Below, in pieces: positions 1 to 8,059 of a DNA stretch of 64,000 bases; the stretch's first letter is position 1; each line of letters begins with the position of its first letter. The notes under the pieces are model-generated. The model saw only the letters and a list, made by a program, of their open reading frames with translations, searched no databases and was not told the DNA's origin. This DNA is from Salinarimonas chemoclinalis (GTDB lineage Bacteria; Pseudomonadota; Alphaproteobacteria; Rhizobiales; Beijerinckiaceae), in assembly GCF_041514305.1 (NCBI RefSeq), contig NZ_JBGMWH010000007.1, positions 1 through 64,000 on the forward strand, in the 5' to 3' direction. The position numbers were made by a program, and so were the translations under genes.

Positions 1-151
1 GGTCCCGCCCGGTGAGCAGCAGCTCCAGGAAGCCGCCGCCGAGATCCTGCGCCTGCGCCCGCGGCACGGGTGCCGCGAGCGCGACGAGCGCGGCGAGCGC
101 CGCCGCGACGAGGGCGCCGCCAGGCGGGCGCCGCATGAGCGATGCGAGCAT
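1..151 (-). CDS. N-terminal fragment of a secreted protein, possibly DUF2865-like
   Basis: About 50 codons are present before the gene runs off the left edge. The ATG at 151-149 is preceded by a good GGGAGAG ribosome site. The first 35 or so residues form a signal peptide: two arginines after an initial Met-rich stretch, a long Ala/Leu/Val core and a cleavage-like ARAQAQ. The mature part begins DLGGGFLELLLTGRD. That start resembles the mature N-terminus of the DUF2865 protein at the other end of this window (ELGGGFIEFLFGRGG), so the two may be paralogues. No catalytic or structural domain is visible in the fragment. The assignment to DUF2865 rests only on this short similarity. Confidence 0.55.
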   Translation of the reverse strand, partial: MLASLMRRPPGGALVAAALAALVALAAPVPRAQAQDLGGGFLELLLTGRD

Positions 152-406
152 GATCCACTCTCCCTCCGTTCCCCGGCGGCCGCGCGCTCGGCACGGACGC
201 CCCGCGCAGAGCGAAGACCGCGCGGCCTTGAAGGTTCGTGGACGCGCGACGCCTCGTTGAGCTTAACCTTAAGAGCGCGTGCAGCGACGTGGTGAACGCC
301 GCGCGTACGACGGACGCCCCTCCGCACGGCGGTTCCGTTCACCCGATCGTAAAACTTGATGGGCGAATGTGCGCCATTCCCGTGTCCAGAACAGCGTCGG
401 CGACAG

Positions 407-1174
407 ATGTCCTTCTCACAGAAGCGCTACCGTATCGAGGAAACCCTCCGGCACGAGCCGATCACGCTCCCGCCGGTTCTCAACGGCGGCTGCGCCGTGC
501 CGAACGCGGCCGGAGGGGCGGGCTGCGCCGACCCGCGGCTGTCGCACATCGTCGAGGCCATCGGCGAATTGCGCCAGTTCCTCGACCCGTCGCAGCGCCT
601 GGCCTCGGACGTGATCGACGCCTATCGCAAGGAGATCACCGAGGTCTACGCGCTGCGCCAGGAGATCGACGCCATGAAGGCGGCGATCACGCAGACCAAG
701 CGCGAGATCGCCTCGCTCTACAAGTCCGACGAGGAGGGCAAGGGCATGCGCCGGGTCGCCGGCGAGCTCGACGCCGTCGTGACCGCGACCGAGGAGGCGA
801 CGGGGTCGATCCTGTCGGGCCTCGAGGACATCGAGACGCACGTGAACATGCTGCGCGCCTCGGGCGGGACGAAGGGCTCGGGCGACGAGATCGGCGCCAT
901 CCTCGACCGCGTGATCTCGATGTACGAGGCCTGCAACTTCCAGGACCTGACCGGCCAGCGCATCACCAAGATCGTCAACGTGCTCAAGTTCGTCGAGGAG
1001 CGCCTCGACCGCATGATCGACGTCTGGGGCGGCCTCGACGCCTTCCAGGAGCTGATCCAGCACGAGGTGCTCGGGCCCAAGGTCGACGACGAGAAGGCGC
1101 TGCTCAACGGGCCCAAGCTCGAGGAGGACGCGGGCCACGTCTCGCAGGACGACATCGACTCGCTGTTCGATTGA
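407..1174 (+). CDS. cheZ: CheZ-type protein phosphatase
   Basis: The 255-residue protein fits the CheZ family, which dephosphorylates CheY-P to end chemotactic signals to the flagellar motor. The central part is helical and charged. The family signature NFQDLTGQRI lies at residues 177-186, with Asp180 and Gln184 matching the catalytic Asp/Gln pair of enterobacterial CheZ. The C-terminus ends SQDDIDSLFD, an acidic amphipathic tail of the kind CheZ uses to hold CheY. I start at the ATG at 407; an ATG 51 bases upstream gives a Pro/Arg-rich extension with no family resemblance. No other chemotaxis gene is nearby, so it is separated from its usual partners. A hairpin with a U-rich tail follows. 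Confidence 0.85.
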   Translation: MSFSQKRYRIEETLRHEPITLPPVLNGGCAVPNAAGGAGCADPRLSHIVEAIGELRQFLDPSQRLASDVIDAYRKEITEVYALRQEIDAMKAAITQTKREIASLYKSDEEGKGMRRVAGELDAVVTATEEATGSILSGLEDIETHVNMLRASGGTKGSGDEIGAILDRVISMYEACNFQDLTGQRITKIVNVLKFVEERLDRMIDVWGGLDAFQELIQHEVLGPKVDDEKALLNGPKLEEDAGHVSQDDIDSLFD

Positions 1175-1190
1175 CGCGCCCGATCCGGCC

Positions 1191-1219
1191 TTGACGCGCG
1201 ACGCCCGATCGCGCATATG
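1191..1219 (+). promoter_or_regulatory. Candidate promoter for rpmG
   Basis: TTGACG at 1191-1196 and CATATG at 1214-1219 are separated by exactly 17 bp, a sigma-70-like arrangement upstream of rpmG. It lies just before the cheZ terminator hairpin, so a transcript starting here would carry that hairpin in its leader. Either the terminator is leaky, it acts on both transcripts, or the promoter match is chance. Confidence 0.35.
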
Positions 1220-1231
1220 CAGGCGACTTTC

Positions 1232-1260
1232 GGCCGGGCTCGCCCGGCCTCTTCGGTTTT
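1232..1260 (+). terminator. Rho-independent terminator after cheZ
   Basis: A perfect 7-bp GC stem (1232-1238 with 1243-1249) with loop CTCG is followed by TCTTCGGTTTT. It lies 58 bases after the cheZ stop codon and is the most likely end of the cheZ transcript. Confidence 0.6.
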
Positions 1261-1320
1261 GGCGGCGTGCCGGCGGCCCACGGGTCCGCGCGCCGCGACG
1301 AGGCTCACGAGGACGATCCC

Positions 1321-1488
1321 ATGGCGAAGGCCGTCACCATCAAGGTCAAGCTGCTGTCGACCGCCGACACCGGCTTTTTCTACGTCACCAAGAAGAACAC
1401 CCGTACGATGACGGAGAAGATGACGCAGCGGAAGTACGATCCCGTCGCGAAGAAGCACGTGGAGTTCAAGGAGACGAAGATCAAGTGA
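1321..1488 (+). CDS. rpmG: 50S ribosomal protein L33
   Basis: This 55-residue basic protein begins MAKAVTIKVKLLSTADTGFF and matches bacterial L33 over its whole length, including the TGFFYVTKKNTR region and the Lys-rich end. L33 is a small protein of the large ribosomal subunit near the E site. It has none of the zinc-binding CxxC pairs of the C+ form, so it is the zinc-independent type usual in Proteobacteria. The ATG at 1321 gives the family's normal N-terminus; an upstream in-frame start adds 18 residues unlike L33. It is transcribed alone, between the cheZ terminator and a strong terminator at 1617. Confidence 0.95.
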   Translation: MAKAVTIKVKLLSTADTGFFYVTKKNTRTMTEKMTQRKYDPVAKKHVEFKETKIK

Positions 1489-1524
1489 GCCGCGCGGGCG
1501 CCGCTCCGGTCGCCCCGCCTCCTC

Positions 1525-1599
1525 GATCCAGGCTCGCTCGATCCAGGCTCGCTCGATCCAGGCTCGCTCGATCCAGGCTCGCTCGACTTCAGGCTCGCG
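1525..1599. repeat. 15-bp tandem repeat downstream of rpmG
   Basis: Four perfect copies of the unit GATCCAGGCTCGCTC (1525-1584) are followed by one diverged copy. The array lies in the untranslated tail of rpmG, before its terminator. There are no spacers, so it is not a CRISPR array; it looks like a slippage-type minisatellite. Confidence 0.85.
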
Positions 1600-1616
1600 C
1601 CCGCGGGCCTCTCGCG

Positions 1617-1642
1617 AAAGGCGCCCCCGCGGGCGCCTTTTT
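1617..1642 (+). terminator. Strong rho-independent terminator after rpmG
   Basis: AAAGGCGCCC (1617-1626) pairs perfectly with GGGCGCCTTT (1631-1640) around a 4-base loop, and the U-run continues to 1642. The 10-bp stem running straight into U residues is one of the clearest intrinsic terminators in the window. Confidence 0.85.
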
Positions 1643-1750
1643 CGCGTGCGCCGTGCGCGAGGAGGTTCGCGAACGTCCCCGAGCGACGCCGGCACGGTGC
1701 AGCGGTGGAACGCGCCCGCCGGGATTGCGACGAAAGTCCCTGGCCCGGCT

Positions 1751-1777
1751 TTGACAAGGGGGCGGGCCATGCTAATC
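1751..1777 (+). promoter_or_regulatory. Candidate promoter region for tkt
   Basis: TTGACA at 1751-1756 is a perfect -35 box. The best -10-like sequence, CTAATC at 1772-1777, is only 15 bp away, so spacing is poor. It sits 63 bases before the tkt GTG. The rest of 1643-1839, between the rpmG terminator and tkt, shows nothing else that I can name. The gene-free stretch 1489-1839 therefore holds the tandem repeat, the terminator and this candidate promoter. Confidence 0.35.
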
Positions 1778-1839
1778 AGCCGGCGACCTCCCATGGCCCC
1801 GCGTGCCGGGGCCCGCCCACGAGCCACGGACCAGACCCT

Positions 1840-3870
1840 GTGAACGACCAGCTCGACCCGGCCCGCGCCGCCGCAGCCGCCGAGGCGGCCCCGACTCCGT
1901 CCGATCTCGCCAACGCCGTCCGCGCGCTGGCGATGGACGCGGTGGAGAAGGCCAAGTCCGGCCATCCCGGCCTGCCCATGGGGGCGGCGGACGTCGCCAC
2001 CGTGCTGTTCACGAAGGTCCTGAAGTACGACGCCGCCGATCCGGCCTGGCCGGACCGCGACCGGTTCGTGTTCTCCGCCGGCCACGGCTCGATGCTGCTC
2101 TACGCGCTCCTGCACCTGACCGGTGTCGAGGGCATGACCATCCAGGAGCTCGAGAACTTCCGCCAGCTCCATTCCAAGACCCCAGGCCACCCCGAGAACT
2201 TCGTGACGCCCGGCGTCGAGACGACGACGGGGCCCCTCGGCCAGGGCGTCGCCACCGCCGTGGGCATGGCGCTCGCCGAGCGCATGCTGGCCGCCGAGTA
2301 CGGCGAGGAGATCGTCGATCACCACACCTTCGTGCTCGCCTCCGACGGCGACCTGATGGAGGGCATCTCCCACGAGGCGATCGCGTTCGCCGGGAACCTG
2401 CGCCTGTCCAAGCTCGTCGTGCTGTGGGACGACAACGGCATCTCCATCGACGGCCCGCTGTCGCTGTCGGACACGACGGACCAGTGCAAGCGCTTCGAGG
2501 CCTGCGGCTGGAAGACGATGCGCGTCGACGGACACGACCAGGCCGCGATCGCCCGCGCGCTGTCCCGTGCCAAGAAGTCCGACCGCCCGACGCTGATCGC
2601 CTGCAAGACGACCATCGGGTTCGGCGCGCCCACCCGCGCCGGCACGTCGAAGGCGCACGGCGAGCCGCTGGGCGCCGAGGAGCTCGCCGGCGCCAAGAAG
2701 GCGCTCGGCTGGACGCATGCGCCCTTCGAGATCCCCTCCGCGATCAAGAAGGCCTGGGAGAAGGCCGGCCGCAGGGGCCGCTCGGCCCGCAAGGCGTGGG
2801 AGCAGCGCTTCCAGGGCCTCCCCGCCGAGACCCGTGCCGACCTCGAGAGGCGCCTCGCCGGCCTGCCGCCGCAGGCGCTCGGCGCCGCGATCGCCGCCCA
2901 CAAGCGCGCGCTCGTCGAGAGCCCCGCGGCGGTGGCGACCCGCAAGGCGAGCGAGGCGGTCCTGAACGCCGTCGCGCCGGCGGTGCCCGAGCTCGTCGCC
3001 GGCTCCGCGGACCTGACGCCGTCCAACAACGTCAAGGTGAAGACCTCCGTCCCCGTGAAGCCTGGCGACTTCGCCGGCCGCTACGTCCACTACGGCATCC
3101 GCGAACACGGCATGGCGGCGGCGATGAACGGCATCGCGCTGCACGGCGGCTTCCGCCCGGCGGGCGCGACCTTCCTCGTCTTCACGGACTACGCGCGGCC
3201 CGCCATGCGCATCGCCGCGCTCGCCGGCATCCCGGCGATCTACGTGATGACGCACGATTCGATCGGGCTCGGCGAGGACGGCCCGACGCATCAGCCGGTC
3301 GAGCACCTGGCCGCGCTGCGGTCGATGCCGAACATGCGCGTCTTCCGCCCCGGCGACGCGGTCGAGACCGCCGAGTGCTGGCAGCTCGCGCTCGAGCGCA
3401 CCGACGGGCCGAGCGTGCTCGCGCTCACCCGCCAGAACCTCGCCCCGGCGCGCACGACGCACAGCGACGCCAACCTCTGCGAGACCGGTGCGTACGAGCT
3501 CTCTCCCGCGAAAGGCGCGGCGGCCGAGGCGACGATCTTCGCCTCGGGCTCCGAGGTCGAGATCGCGCTCGCGGCGCAGGCGCTGCTGGCCGAACGCGGC
3601 ATCGCCTCGCGCGTTGTCTCCACGCCTTCGCTCGACCTCTTCCTGGCCCAGCCGGAGGAGGTGCGCGCGCGCATCCTCGGCGACGCGCCGATCCGCGCGG
3701 CGATCGAGGCGGGCGTGCGCTTCGGCTGGGACGCGGTGATCGGGAGCGACGGCGTGTTCGTCGGCATGGAGAGCTTCGGCGCGAGCGCGCCCTACAAGCG
3801 GCTCTACGAGCACTTCGGCATCACGGCGCAGGCGCTCGCCGACAGGATCACGGCGCGGCACAACGGCTGA
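1840..3870 (+). CDS. tkt: Transketolase
   Basis: Transketolase moves two-carbon units between sugar phosphates, linking glycolysis to the pentose phosphate pathway, with thiamine diphosphate (ThDP) and Mg2+. The 676-residue length is typical. Visible landmarks are the N-terminal AKSGHPGLPMG segment, GHGSMLLYALLHL, the ThDP-binding stretch SDGDLMEG with the later DDNGISIDG, and the pyrimidine-domain segment with YGIREHGMAAAMNGIALHGG. The start is the GTG at 1840, because no ATG lies between the upstream stop and the conserved N-terminus except far upstream in unrelated sequence. It heads a plus-strand block with gap, pgk and class I fba, a common alphaproteobacterial order serving glycolysis and gluconeogenesis. 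No rubisco or phosphoribulokinase is present, so I do not call it cbbT. Confidence 0.93.
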   Translation: MNDQLDPARAAAAAEAAPTPSDLANAVRALAMDAVEKAKSGHPGLPMGAADVATVLFTKVLKYDAADPAWPDRDRFVFSAGHGSMLLYALLHLTGVEGMTIQELENFRQLHSKTPGHPENFVTPGVETTTGPLGQGVATAVGMALAERMLAAEYGEEIVDHHTFVLASDGDLMEGISHEAIAFAGNLRLSKLVVLWDDNGISIDGPLSLSDTTDQCKRFEACGWKTMRVDGHDQAAIARALSRAKKSDRPTLIACKTTIGFGAPTRAGTSKAHGEPLGAEELAGAKKALGWTHAPFEIPSAIKKAWEKAGRRGRSARKAWEQRFQGLPAETRADLERRLAGLPPQALGAAIAAHKRALVESPAAVATRKASEAVLNAVAPAVPELVAGSADLTPSNNVKVKTSVPVKPGDFAGRYVHYGIREHGMAAAMNGIALHGGFRPAGATFLVFTDYARPAMRIAALAGIPAIYVMTHDSIGLGEDGPTHQPVEHLAALRSMPNMRVFRPGDAVETAECWQLALERTDGPSVLALTRQNLAPARTTHSDANLCETGAYELSPAKGAAAEATIFASGSEVEIALAAQALLAERGIASRVVSTPSLDLFLAQPEEVRARILGDAPIRAAIEAGVRFGWDAVIGSDGVFVGMESFGASAPYKRLYEHFGITAQALADRITARHNG

Positions 3871-3926
3871 GCCGCGCGCGCCGTCTCGGCGGCCCGTCGC
3901 GCGGCGGGACAGGACGCAATCGACGA

Positions 3927-3945
3927 GCCGGCGCGGCGCGCCGGC
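3927..3945. other. Hairpin between tkt and gap
   Basis: GCCGGCGC (3927-3934) and GCGCCGGC (3938-3945) form a perfect 8-bp stem with a 3-base loop, with no U-run. It may protect the tkt transcript end or modulate gap expression; it is not a clear terminator. Confidence 0.5.
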
Positions 3946-3965
3946 GCAGCACAGGGAGACGCGAG

Positions 3966-4973
3966 ATGACGGTGAAGGTCGCCATCAACGGGTTCGGGCG
4001 GATCGGGCGCAACATCCTGCGCGCCATCGCCGAGAGCGGGCGCACGGACATCCGGGTCGTCGCCGTCAACGACCTCGGCCCGGTCGAGACCAACGCCCAT
4101 CTGCTCCGCTACGACTCGGTGCACGGCCGCTTCCCCGGCACGGTCACGGTCGACGGCGACACGATCGACGTCGGCACCGGCCCGATCAAGGTCACGGCGG
4201 TGAAGAACCCCGCCGAGCTGCCGCATGGGGACCTCGGCGTCGACATCGCGCTCGAGTGCACCGGCATCTTCACCGCGCGCGACAAGGCCGCGCTGCATCT
4301 CGAGGCCGGCGCCAAGCGCGTCCTCGTCTCGGCGCCCGCCACCGGCGCGGACCTCACGGTCGTCTACGGCGTGAACCACCGGGCGTTGACGAAGGACCAC
4401 CTCGTCGTCTCCAACGCCTCGTGCACGACGAACTGCCTCGCCCCCGTCGCGAAGGCGCTGAACGACGCGGTCGGCATCGACCACGGCTTCATGACGACGA
4501 TCCACTCCTACACGAACGACCAGCCGTCGCTCGACCAGATGCACAAGGACCTCTACCGCGCCCGCGCGGCGGCCCTGTCGATGATCCCGACCTCGACGGG
4601 CGCGGCGAAGGCGGTGGGTCTCGTGCTGCCGGAGCTGAACGGCAAGCTCGACGGCGTCTCGATCCGCGTGCCGACGCCGAACGTCTCGGTGGTCGACTTC
4701 AAGTTCGTCGCCAAGCGCGCGACGACGGTCGAGGAGATCAACGCGGCGATCCAGGCGGCCGCGGACGGCCCGATGCAGGGCGTCCTCGGGTACACGTTCG
4801 AGAAGCTGGTCTCGATGGACTTCAACCACGATCCGCGCTCGTCGATCTTCCACATGGATCAGACCAAGGTGCTCGAAGGCACCATGGTGCGCGTCCTGTC
4901 GTGGTACGACAACGAGTGGGGCTTCTCCAATCGCATGGCCGACACGTCGGTCCACATGGCGGGCCTGATCTGA
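3966..4973 (+). CDS. gap: Type I glyceraldehyde-3-phosphate dehydrogenase
   Basis: The enzyme oxidises glyceraldehyde-3-phosphate to 1,3-bisphosphoglycerate with NAD(P)+, or runs in reverse in gluconeogenesis. The 335-residue protein starts with the Rossmann motif INGFGRIGRN (residues 7-16) and has the active-site block SNASCTTNCLAP with catalytic Cys153. The C-terminal SWYDNEWGFSNRM is also typical. A ribosome site AGGGAG precedes the ATG. An Asp (VNDLGPV) follows the second beta strand, which usually favours NAD+, although dual use cannot be excluded from sequence. It lies 95 bases after tkt and 88 before pgk, so co-transcription is likely, with hairpins in both gaps perhaps tuning the levels. 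Confidence 0.95.
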   Translation: MTVKVAINGFGRIGRNILRAIAESGRTDIRVVAVNDLGPVETNAHLLRYDSVHGRFPGTVTVDGDTIDVGTGPIKVTAVKNPAELPHGDLGVDIALECTGIFTARDKAALHLEAGAKRVLVSAPATGADLTVVYGVNHRALTKDHLVVSNASCTTNCLAPVAKALNDAVGIDHGFMTTIHSYTNDQPSLDQMHKDLYRARAAALSMIPTSTGAAKAVGLVLPELNGKLDGVSIRVPTPNVSVVDFKFVAKRATTVEEINAAIQAAADGPMQGVLGYTFEKLVSMDFNHDPRSSIFHMDQTKVLEGTMVRVLSWYDNEWGFSNRMADTSVHMAGLI

Positions 4974-4984
4974 CGCGGCGCCGT

Positions 4985-5019
4985 CCGGGCGATCGGCGCG
5001 GGCCGCGTCGATCGCCCGG
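4985..5019. other. Long inverted repeat between gap and pgk
   Basis: CCGGGCGATCG (4985-4995) pairs perfectly with CGATCGCCCGG (5009-5019) around a 13-base GC-rich loop. There is no U-run. It may be an RNA-stabilising or attenuating stem in the gap-pgk transcript. Confidence 0.5.
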
Positions 5020-5061
5020 CGTGTCCCGCCCGTCCCGCGTTTCCCGATCGGAGTGCCCGCC

Positions 5062-6267
5062 ATGGCCGACCAGACCAGCGCCTTCCGCACCCTCGACGAC
5101 GCCGACCCACGCGGCAAGCGCGTGCTCCTGCGCGTCGACCTCAACGTCCCGGTCGACGACGGGCGCGTCTCCGATGCCACCCGGATCGAGCGAGTCGTCC
5201 CGACGATCCGCGAGATCGCCGACAAGGGCGGGCGCGTCGTGCTCCTCGCCCATTTCGGCCGGCCGAAGGGGAAGCGCGTCGAGAGCGAGAGCCTGAAGGT
5301 GGTCGTGCCCGCCCTCGCCGAGGCGCTCGGCCGCGACGTCGCCTTCGCCGAGGACTGCGTCGGCGACGCCGCCCGCGAGGCGGTGGCGCAAATGGCGGAC
5401 GGCGACGTGCTGCTGCTCGAGAACACGCGCTTCCATGCGGGCGAGGAGAAGAACGACGCGGACTTCGCCCGTGCGATCGCCGAGAACGGCGACATCTACG
5501 TCAACGACGCCTTCTCCGCCGCCCATCGCGCCCACGCCTCCACCGAGGGCATCGCCCACGTGCTGCCGCCCTTCGCGGGGCGCGCGATGCAGGCGGAGCT
5601 CGACGCGCTGACGAAGGCGCTCGAGCACCCCGAGCGGCCGGTCTGCGCCGTCGTCGGCGGCGCCAAGGTCTCCACCAAGCTCGACCTGCTCGAGAACCTC
5701 GTCTCGAAGGTCGACAGCCTCGTCATCGGCGGGGGCATGGCCAACACCTTCCTCCACGCCATCGGCGTCGGAATCGGCAAGTCGCTCGCCGAGCGCGACC
5801 TCGCCGCGACCGCACAGCGCATCCTCGACCGGGCGAAGACGACGGGCTGCGCCATCGTGCTCCCCGTCGACGCCGCCGTCGCGGAGACGTTCGAGGCGCA
5901 CGCGCCGCACCACGAGTACGGCATCGACGCCATTCCCGAGGACGGCATGATCCTCGACGTCGGCGCGCTCTCCGTCGACCGCGTGCGCGCGGCGATCGGC
6001 GACGCGAAGACGCTCGTCTGGAACGGCCCGCTCGGCGCCTTCGAGAAGACGCCCTTCGACAAGGGCACGGTCGAGGCCGCGCGCTGGGCGGCGCAGCGCA
6101 CCCGCGAGGGCGCGCTCGTCTCGATCGCCGGCGGCGGGGACACGGTCGCGGCGCTCAACCACGCGGGCGTGGCCGACGACTTCTCCTACGTCTCCACCGC
6201 CGGCGGCGCCTTCCTCGAATGGCTCGAGGGCAAGAGCCTGCCGGGCGTCGAGGCGCTGCGTCGCTGA
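5062..6267 (+). CDS. pgk: Phosphoglycerate kinase
   Basis: Phosphoglycerate kinase transfers a phosphate between 1,3-bisphosphoglycerate and ADP. The 401-residue length is standard. Family marks include the N-terminal RVDLNVPVDDG, the basic-patch segment LLAHFGRPKG, VNDAFSAAHRAHAS, and near the C-terminus the nucleotide-binding GPLGAFE and SIAGGGDTVAAL with STAGGAFLEWLEG. I use the ATG at 5062, 8 bases after a GGAG; the GTG three codons upstream overlaps that site. It follows gap and is 46 bases before fba in the same direction, so gap-pgk-fba supply three consecutive reactions of the lower Embden-Meyerhof pathway. Confidence 0.95.
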   Translation: MADQTSAFRTLDDADPRGKRVLLRVDLNVPVDDGRVSDATRIERVVPTIREIADKGGRVVLLAHFGRPKGKRVESESLKVVVPALAEALGRDVAFAEDCVGDAAREAVAQMADGDVLLLENTRFHAGEEKNDADFARAIAENGDIYVNDAFSAAHRAHASTEGIAHVLPPFAGRAMQAELDALTKALEHPERPVCAVVGGAKVSTKLDLLENLVSKVDSLVIGGGMANTFLHAIGVGIGKSLAERDLAATAQRILDRAKTTGCAIVLPVDAAVAETFEAHAPHHEYGIDAIPEDGMILDVGALSVDRVRAAIGDAKTLVWNGPLGAFEKTPFDKGTVEAARWAAQRTREGALVSIAGGGDTVAALNHAGVADDFSYVSTAGGAFLEWLEGKSLPGVEALRR

Positions 6268-6313
6268 GATCCGAACCGCACGAGACCGGAACGAAGGAAA
6301 GGAAACGGGCGCG

Positions 6314-7339
6314 ATGAACATCGACCAGCTGACAGAGGTGGCCTACGCGATGGTGCAGCCCGGCAAGGGCATCCTCGCCGCCGACGAGAGCACCGCGACC
6401 ATCCAGAAGCGCTTCGACGCGATCGGCGTCGAGAACACCGAGGACAACCGCCGCGACTACCGGGAATTCATGTTCCGGACGCAGCCGGCGATGCGCGAGC
6501 ACATCTCGGGCGTGATCCTGTTCGACGAGACCATCCGCCAGAAGGCCAAGGACGGCACGCCCCTCGTCGAGGTGATCAAGCAGTCCGGCTCGATCCCCGG
6601 CATCAAGGTCGACGCCGGCGCGCGCCCGCTCCCCGGCTGCCCGGGCGAGACGATCACCGAGGGCCTCGACCGCCTGCCCCGGCGCATGCAGGAATACTAC
6701 GACCTCGGCGCGCGCTTCGCCAAGTGGCGCGCGGTGATCGACATCGCCGACGGCATCCCCACCTGGACCGCGGTGAAGGCGAACTGCCACGCGCTGGCGC
6801 GCTATGCCGCCATCTGCCAGGAGGCCGACATCGTGCCGATCGTCGAGCCCGAGGTGCTGATGGACGGCGACCACGACATCAAGCGCTGCGCAGAGGTCAC
6901 CGAGTGGGTGCTCAAGACCCTCTACCAGGAGCTCTACGAACTGCGCGTCGTGCTGGAGGGCACGGTGCTCAAGCCCAACATGGTCGTCCCGGGCAAGAAG
7001 TCGCCGAAGCAGGCCTCCGTCGAGGAGGTGGCCGAGCGCACGATCCAGGTGCTCGAGCGCTGCGTGCCCGTGGCGGTGCCCGGCATCGCCTATCTCTCCG
7101 GCGGCCAGTCGGACGAGGACGCGACCGCGCATCTCGACGCCATGAACAAGATCGGCGGCTTCCCCTGGCACATGACCTTCTCCTACGGCCGCGCCCTCCA
7201 GGCGGCCCCGCAGAAGGCGTGGTCCGGCAAGCCCGAGAACGTCGCCGCCGGCCAGGCCGCCTTCAACCACCGCGCCCGCATGAACGGCCTCGCCTCCACC
7301 GGCGAGTGGTCGAAGGACCTGGAGAAGCAGGCGGGCTGA
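6314..7339 (+). CDS. fbaB: Class I fructose-bisphosphate aldolase
   Basis: The 341-residue protein belongs to the Schiff-base (class I) aldolases that split fructose-1,6-bisphosphate into two triose phosphates without a metal. It opens with GKGILAADESTATIQKRF, and the Schiff-base lysine is Lys220 in VLKPNMV. LSGGQSDEDAT and the Phe-rich end of the barrel (WHMTFSYGRALQ) are also typical. There is no trace of the zinc-binding histidines of class II enzymes. An AAGGAAAGG ribosome site precedes the ATG. It closes the tkt-gap-pgk-fba block and is followed by a terminator-like hairpin. Confidence 0.95.
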   Translation: MNIDQLTEVAYAMVQPGKGILAADESTATIQKRFDAIGVENTEDNRRDYREFMFRTQPAMREHISGVILFDETIRQKAKDGTPLVEVIKQSGSIPGIKVDAGARPLPGCPGETITEGLDRLPRRMQEYYDLGARFAKWRAVIDIADGIPTWTAVKANCHALARYAAICQEADIVPIVEPEVLMDGDHDIKRCAEVTEWVLKTLYQELYELRVVLEGTVLKPNMVVPGKKSPKQASVEEVAERTIQVLERCVPVAVPGIAYLSGGQSDEDATAHLDAMNKIGGFPWHMTFSYGRALQAAPQKAWSGKPENVAAGQAAFNHRARMNGLASTGEWSKDLEKQAG

Positions 7340-7369
7340 GGCCGAGGCGCGCGGTCGATGCGATCGGGG

Positions 7370-7400
7370 AAGGGCGTCCGGGAGACCGGGCGCCCTTCTC
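7370..7400 (+). terminator. Terminator-like hairpin after fba
   Basis: A 12-bp stem (7370-7381 with 7386-7397, one G-U wobble) closed by a GAGA tetraloop lies 30 bases after the fba stop. Only CTTCTC follows, so the U-tract is weak, but the position fits the end of the carbon operon. Confidence 0.65.
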
Positions 7401-7473
7401 GCGTGTGGGGGTGGGGCGCCTCGCGACGTCGACGATCCTGCTCGACGATGCGCGCATTTTTCGACAGCGCGCC

Positions 7474-8049
7474 CTAGGGCCTAGTCAGCTCATCGAGCTG
7501 GAGGGCAAGGGGCTCGGTGCCGCTCTGGAAGCTCGCGATCATCGCAGGGATGAAGCGTTCGCGGTCGAGCCGGTCGAGATGCAGCGGGTGACCAGCACGT
7601 CGTGCCAGCTCGGCCATGAAGACCATCTGTGCTCGGCCGTTTCCCTCCCTGAACGCGTGAATGGCGTTCAGCTCGCTGAGAAAATGGGTCGCACCGGAGA
7701 CGAACTCCTCCCTCGCTAGGTCCACGAGCCGATTCTGGCCCGAGAGCCATCCGAACAGGTGCTTCAGCTGTTTTTCGATGTGCTCCGGGTAGCAGAACCA
7801 GTTCCCATCCCTCCCGGTGCGTACCGTGCGGATCTCGCCCGCCCAACCGTACACGTCCTGAAAGAGGTGGCGGTGGACGGCCGAGTAGTGGCGTACCGTC
7901 AATCGGCCCGTTGGTAGGGCTTCTTCGCCGCGCGTGAGGACCATCTCCTCTTCGAAGGCATCGAGCGCAGCCTGGTCCCGTAGGTCCAGCTTGTTGATGA
8001 GGATGGTCGTGCCCGGATAGCAGTAGGGATCGTTCTGGGCGTCGTACAT
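7474..8049 (-). CDS. Fic/DOC-family toxin (AMPylase-like)
   Basis: Fic enzymes move AMP (or other nucleotide parts) from a nucleotide onto target proteins. The 191-residue protein is of the short class I type that pairs with a separate antitoxin. The core motif HAFREGNGRAQM is at residues 131-142. The catalytic His131, the phosphate-binding GNGR and Phe133 are kept, but the last position, Arg in the canonical HxFx(D/E)GNGRxxR, is Met142. The flap region RTVRTGRDGNWFCYPEHI and an N-terminal YPGTTILINK are also family-like. It lies 10 bases after a small gene that should be its antitoxin. The missing arginine could lower or change activity. The pair interrupts housekeeping genes, suggesting acquisition by transfer. 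Confidence 0.85.
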   Translation of the reverse strand: MYDAQNDPYCYPGTTILINKLDLRDQAALDAFEEEMVLTRGEEALPTGRLTVRHYSAVHRHLFQDVYGWAGEIRTVRTGRDGNWFCYPEHIEKQLKHLFGWLSGQNRLVDLAREEFVSGATHFLSELNAIHAFREGNGRAQMVFMAELARRAGHPLHLDRLDRERFIPAMIASFQSGTEPLALQLDELTRP

Positions 8050-8059
8050 GCGTGCGGCC

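Noticed and set aside
1525..1599. Possible CRISPR array
   Set aside because: The 15-bp units are contiguous with no spacers, and no cas gene is present.
718..3861. 1047-codon open frame on the minus strand opposite tkt and cheZ
   Set aside because: Arg/Ala/Asp-rich composition without any family motif; it is the antisense shadow of real genes in very GC-rich DNA.
1840..7339. Calvin-cycle (cbb) operon
   Set aside because: No rubisco, phosphoribulokinase or cbbR is present, and the aldolase is class I; tkt-gap-pgk-fba also serves heterotrophic metabolism.
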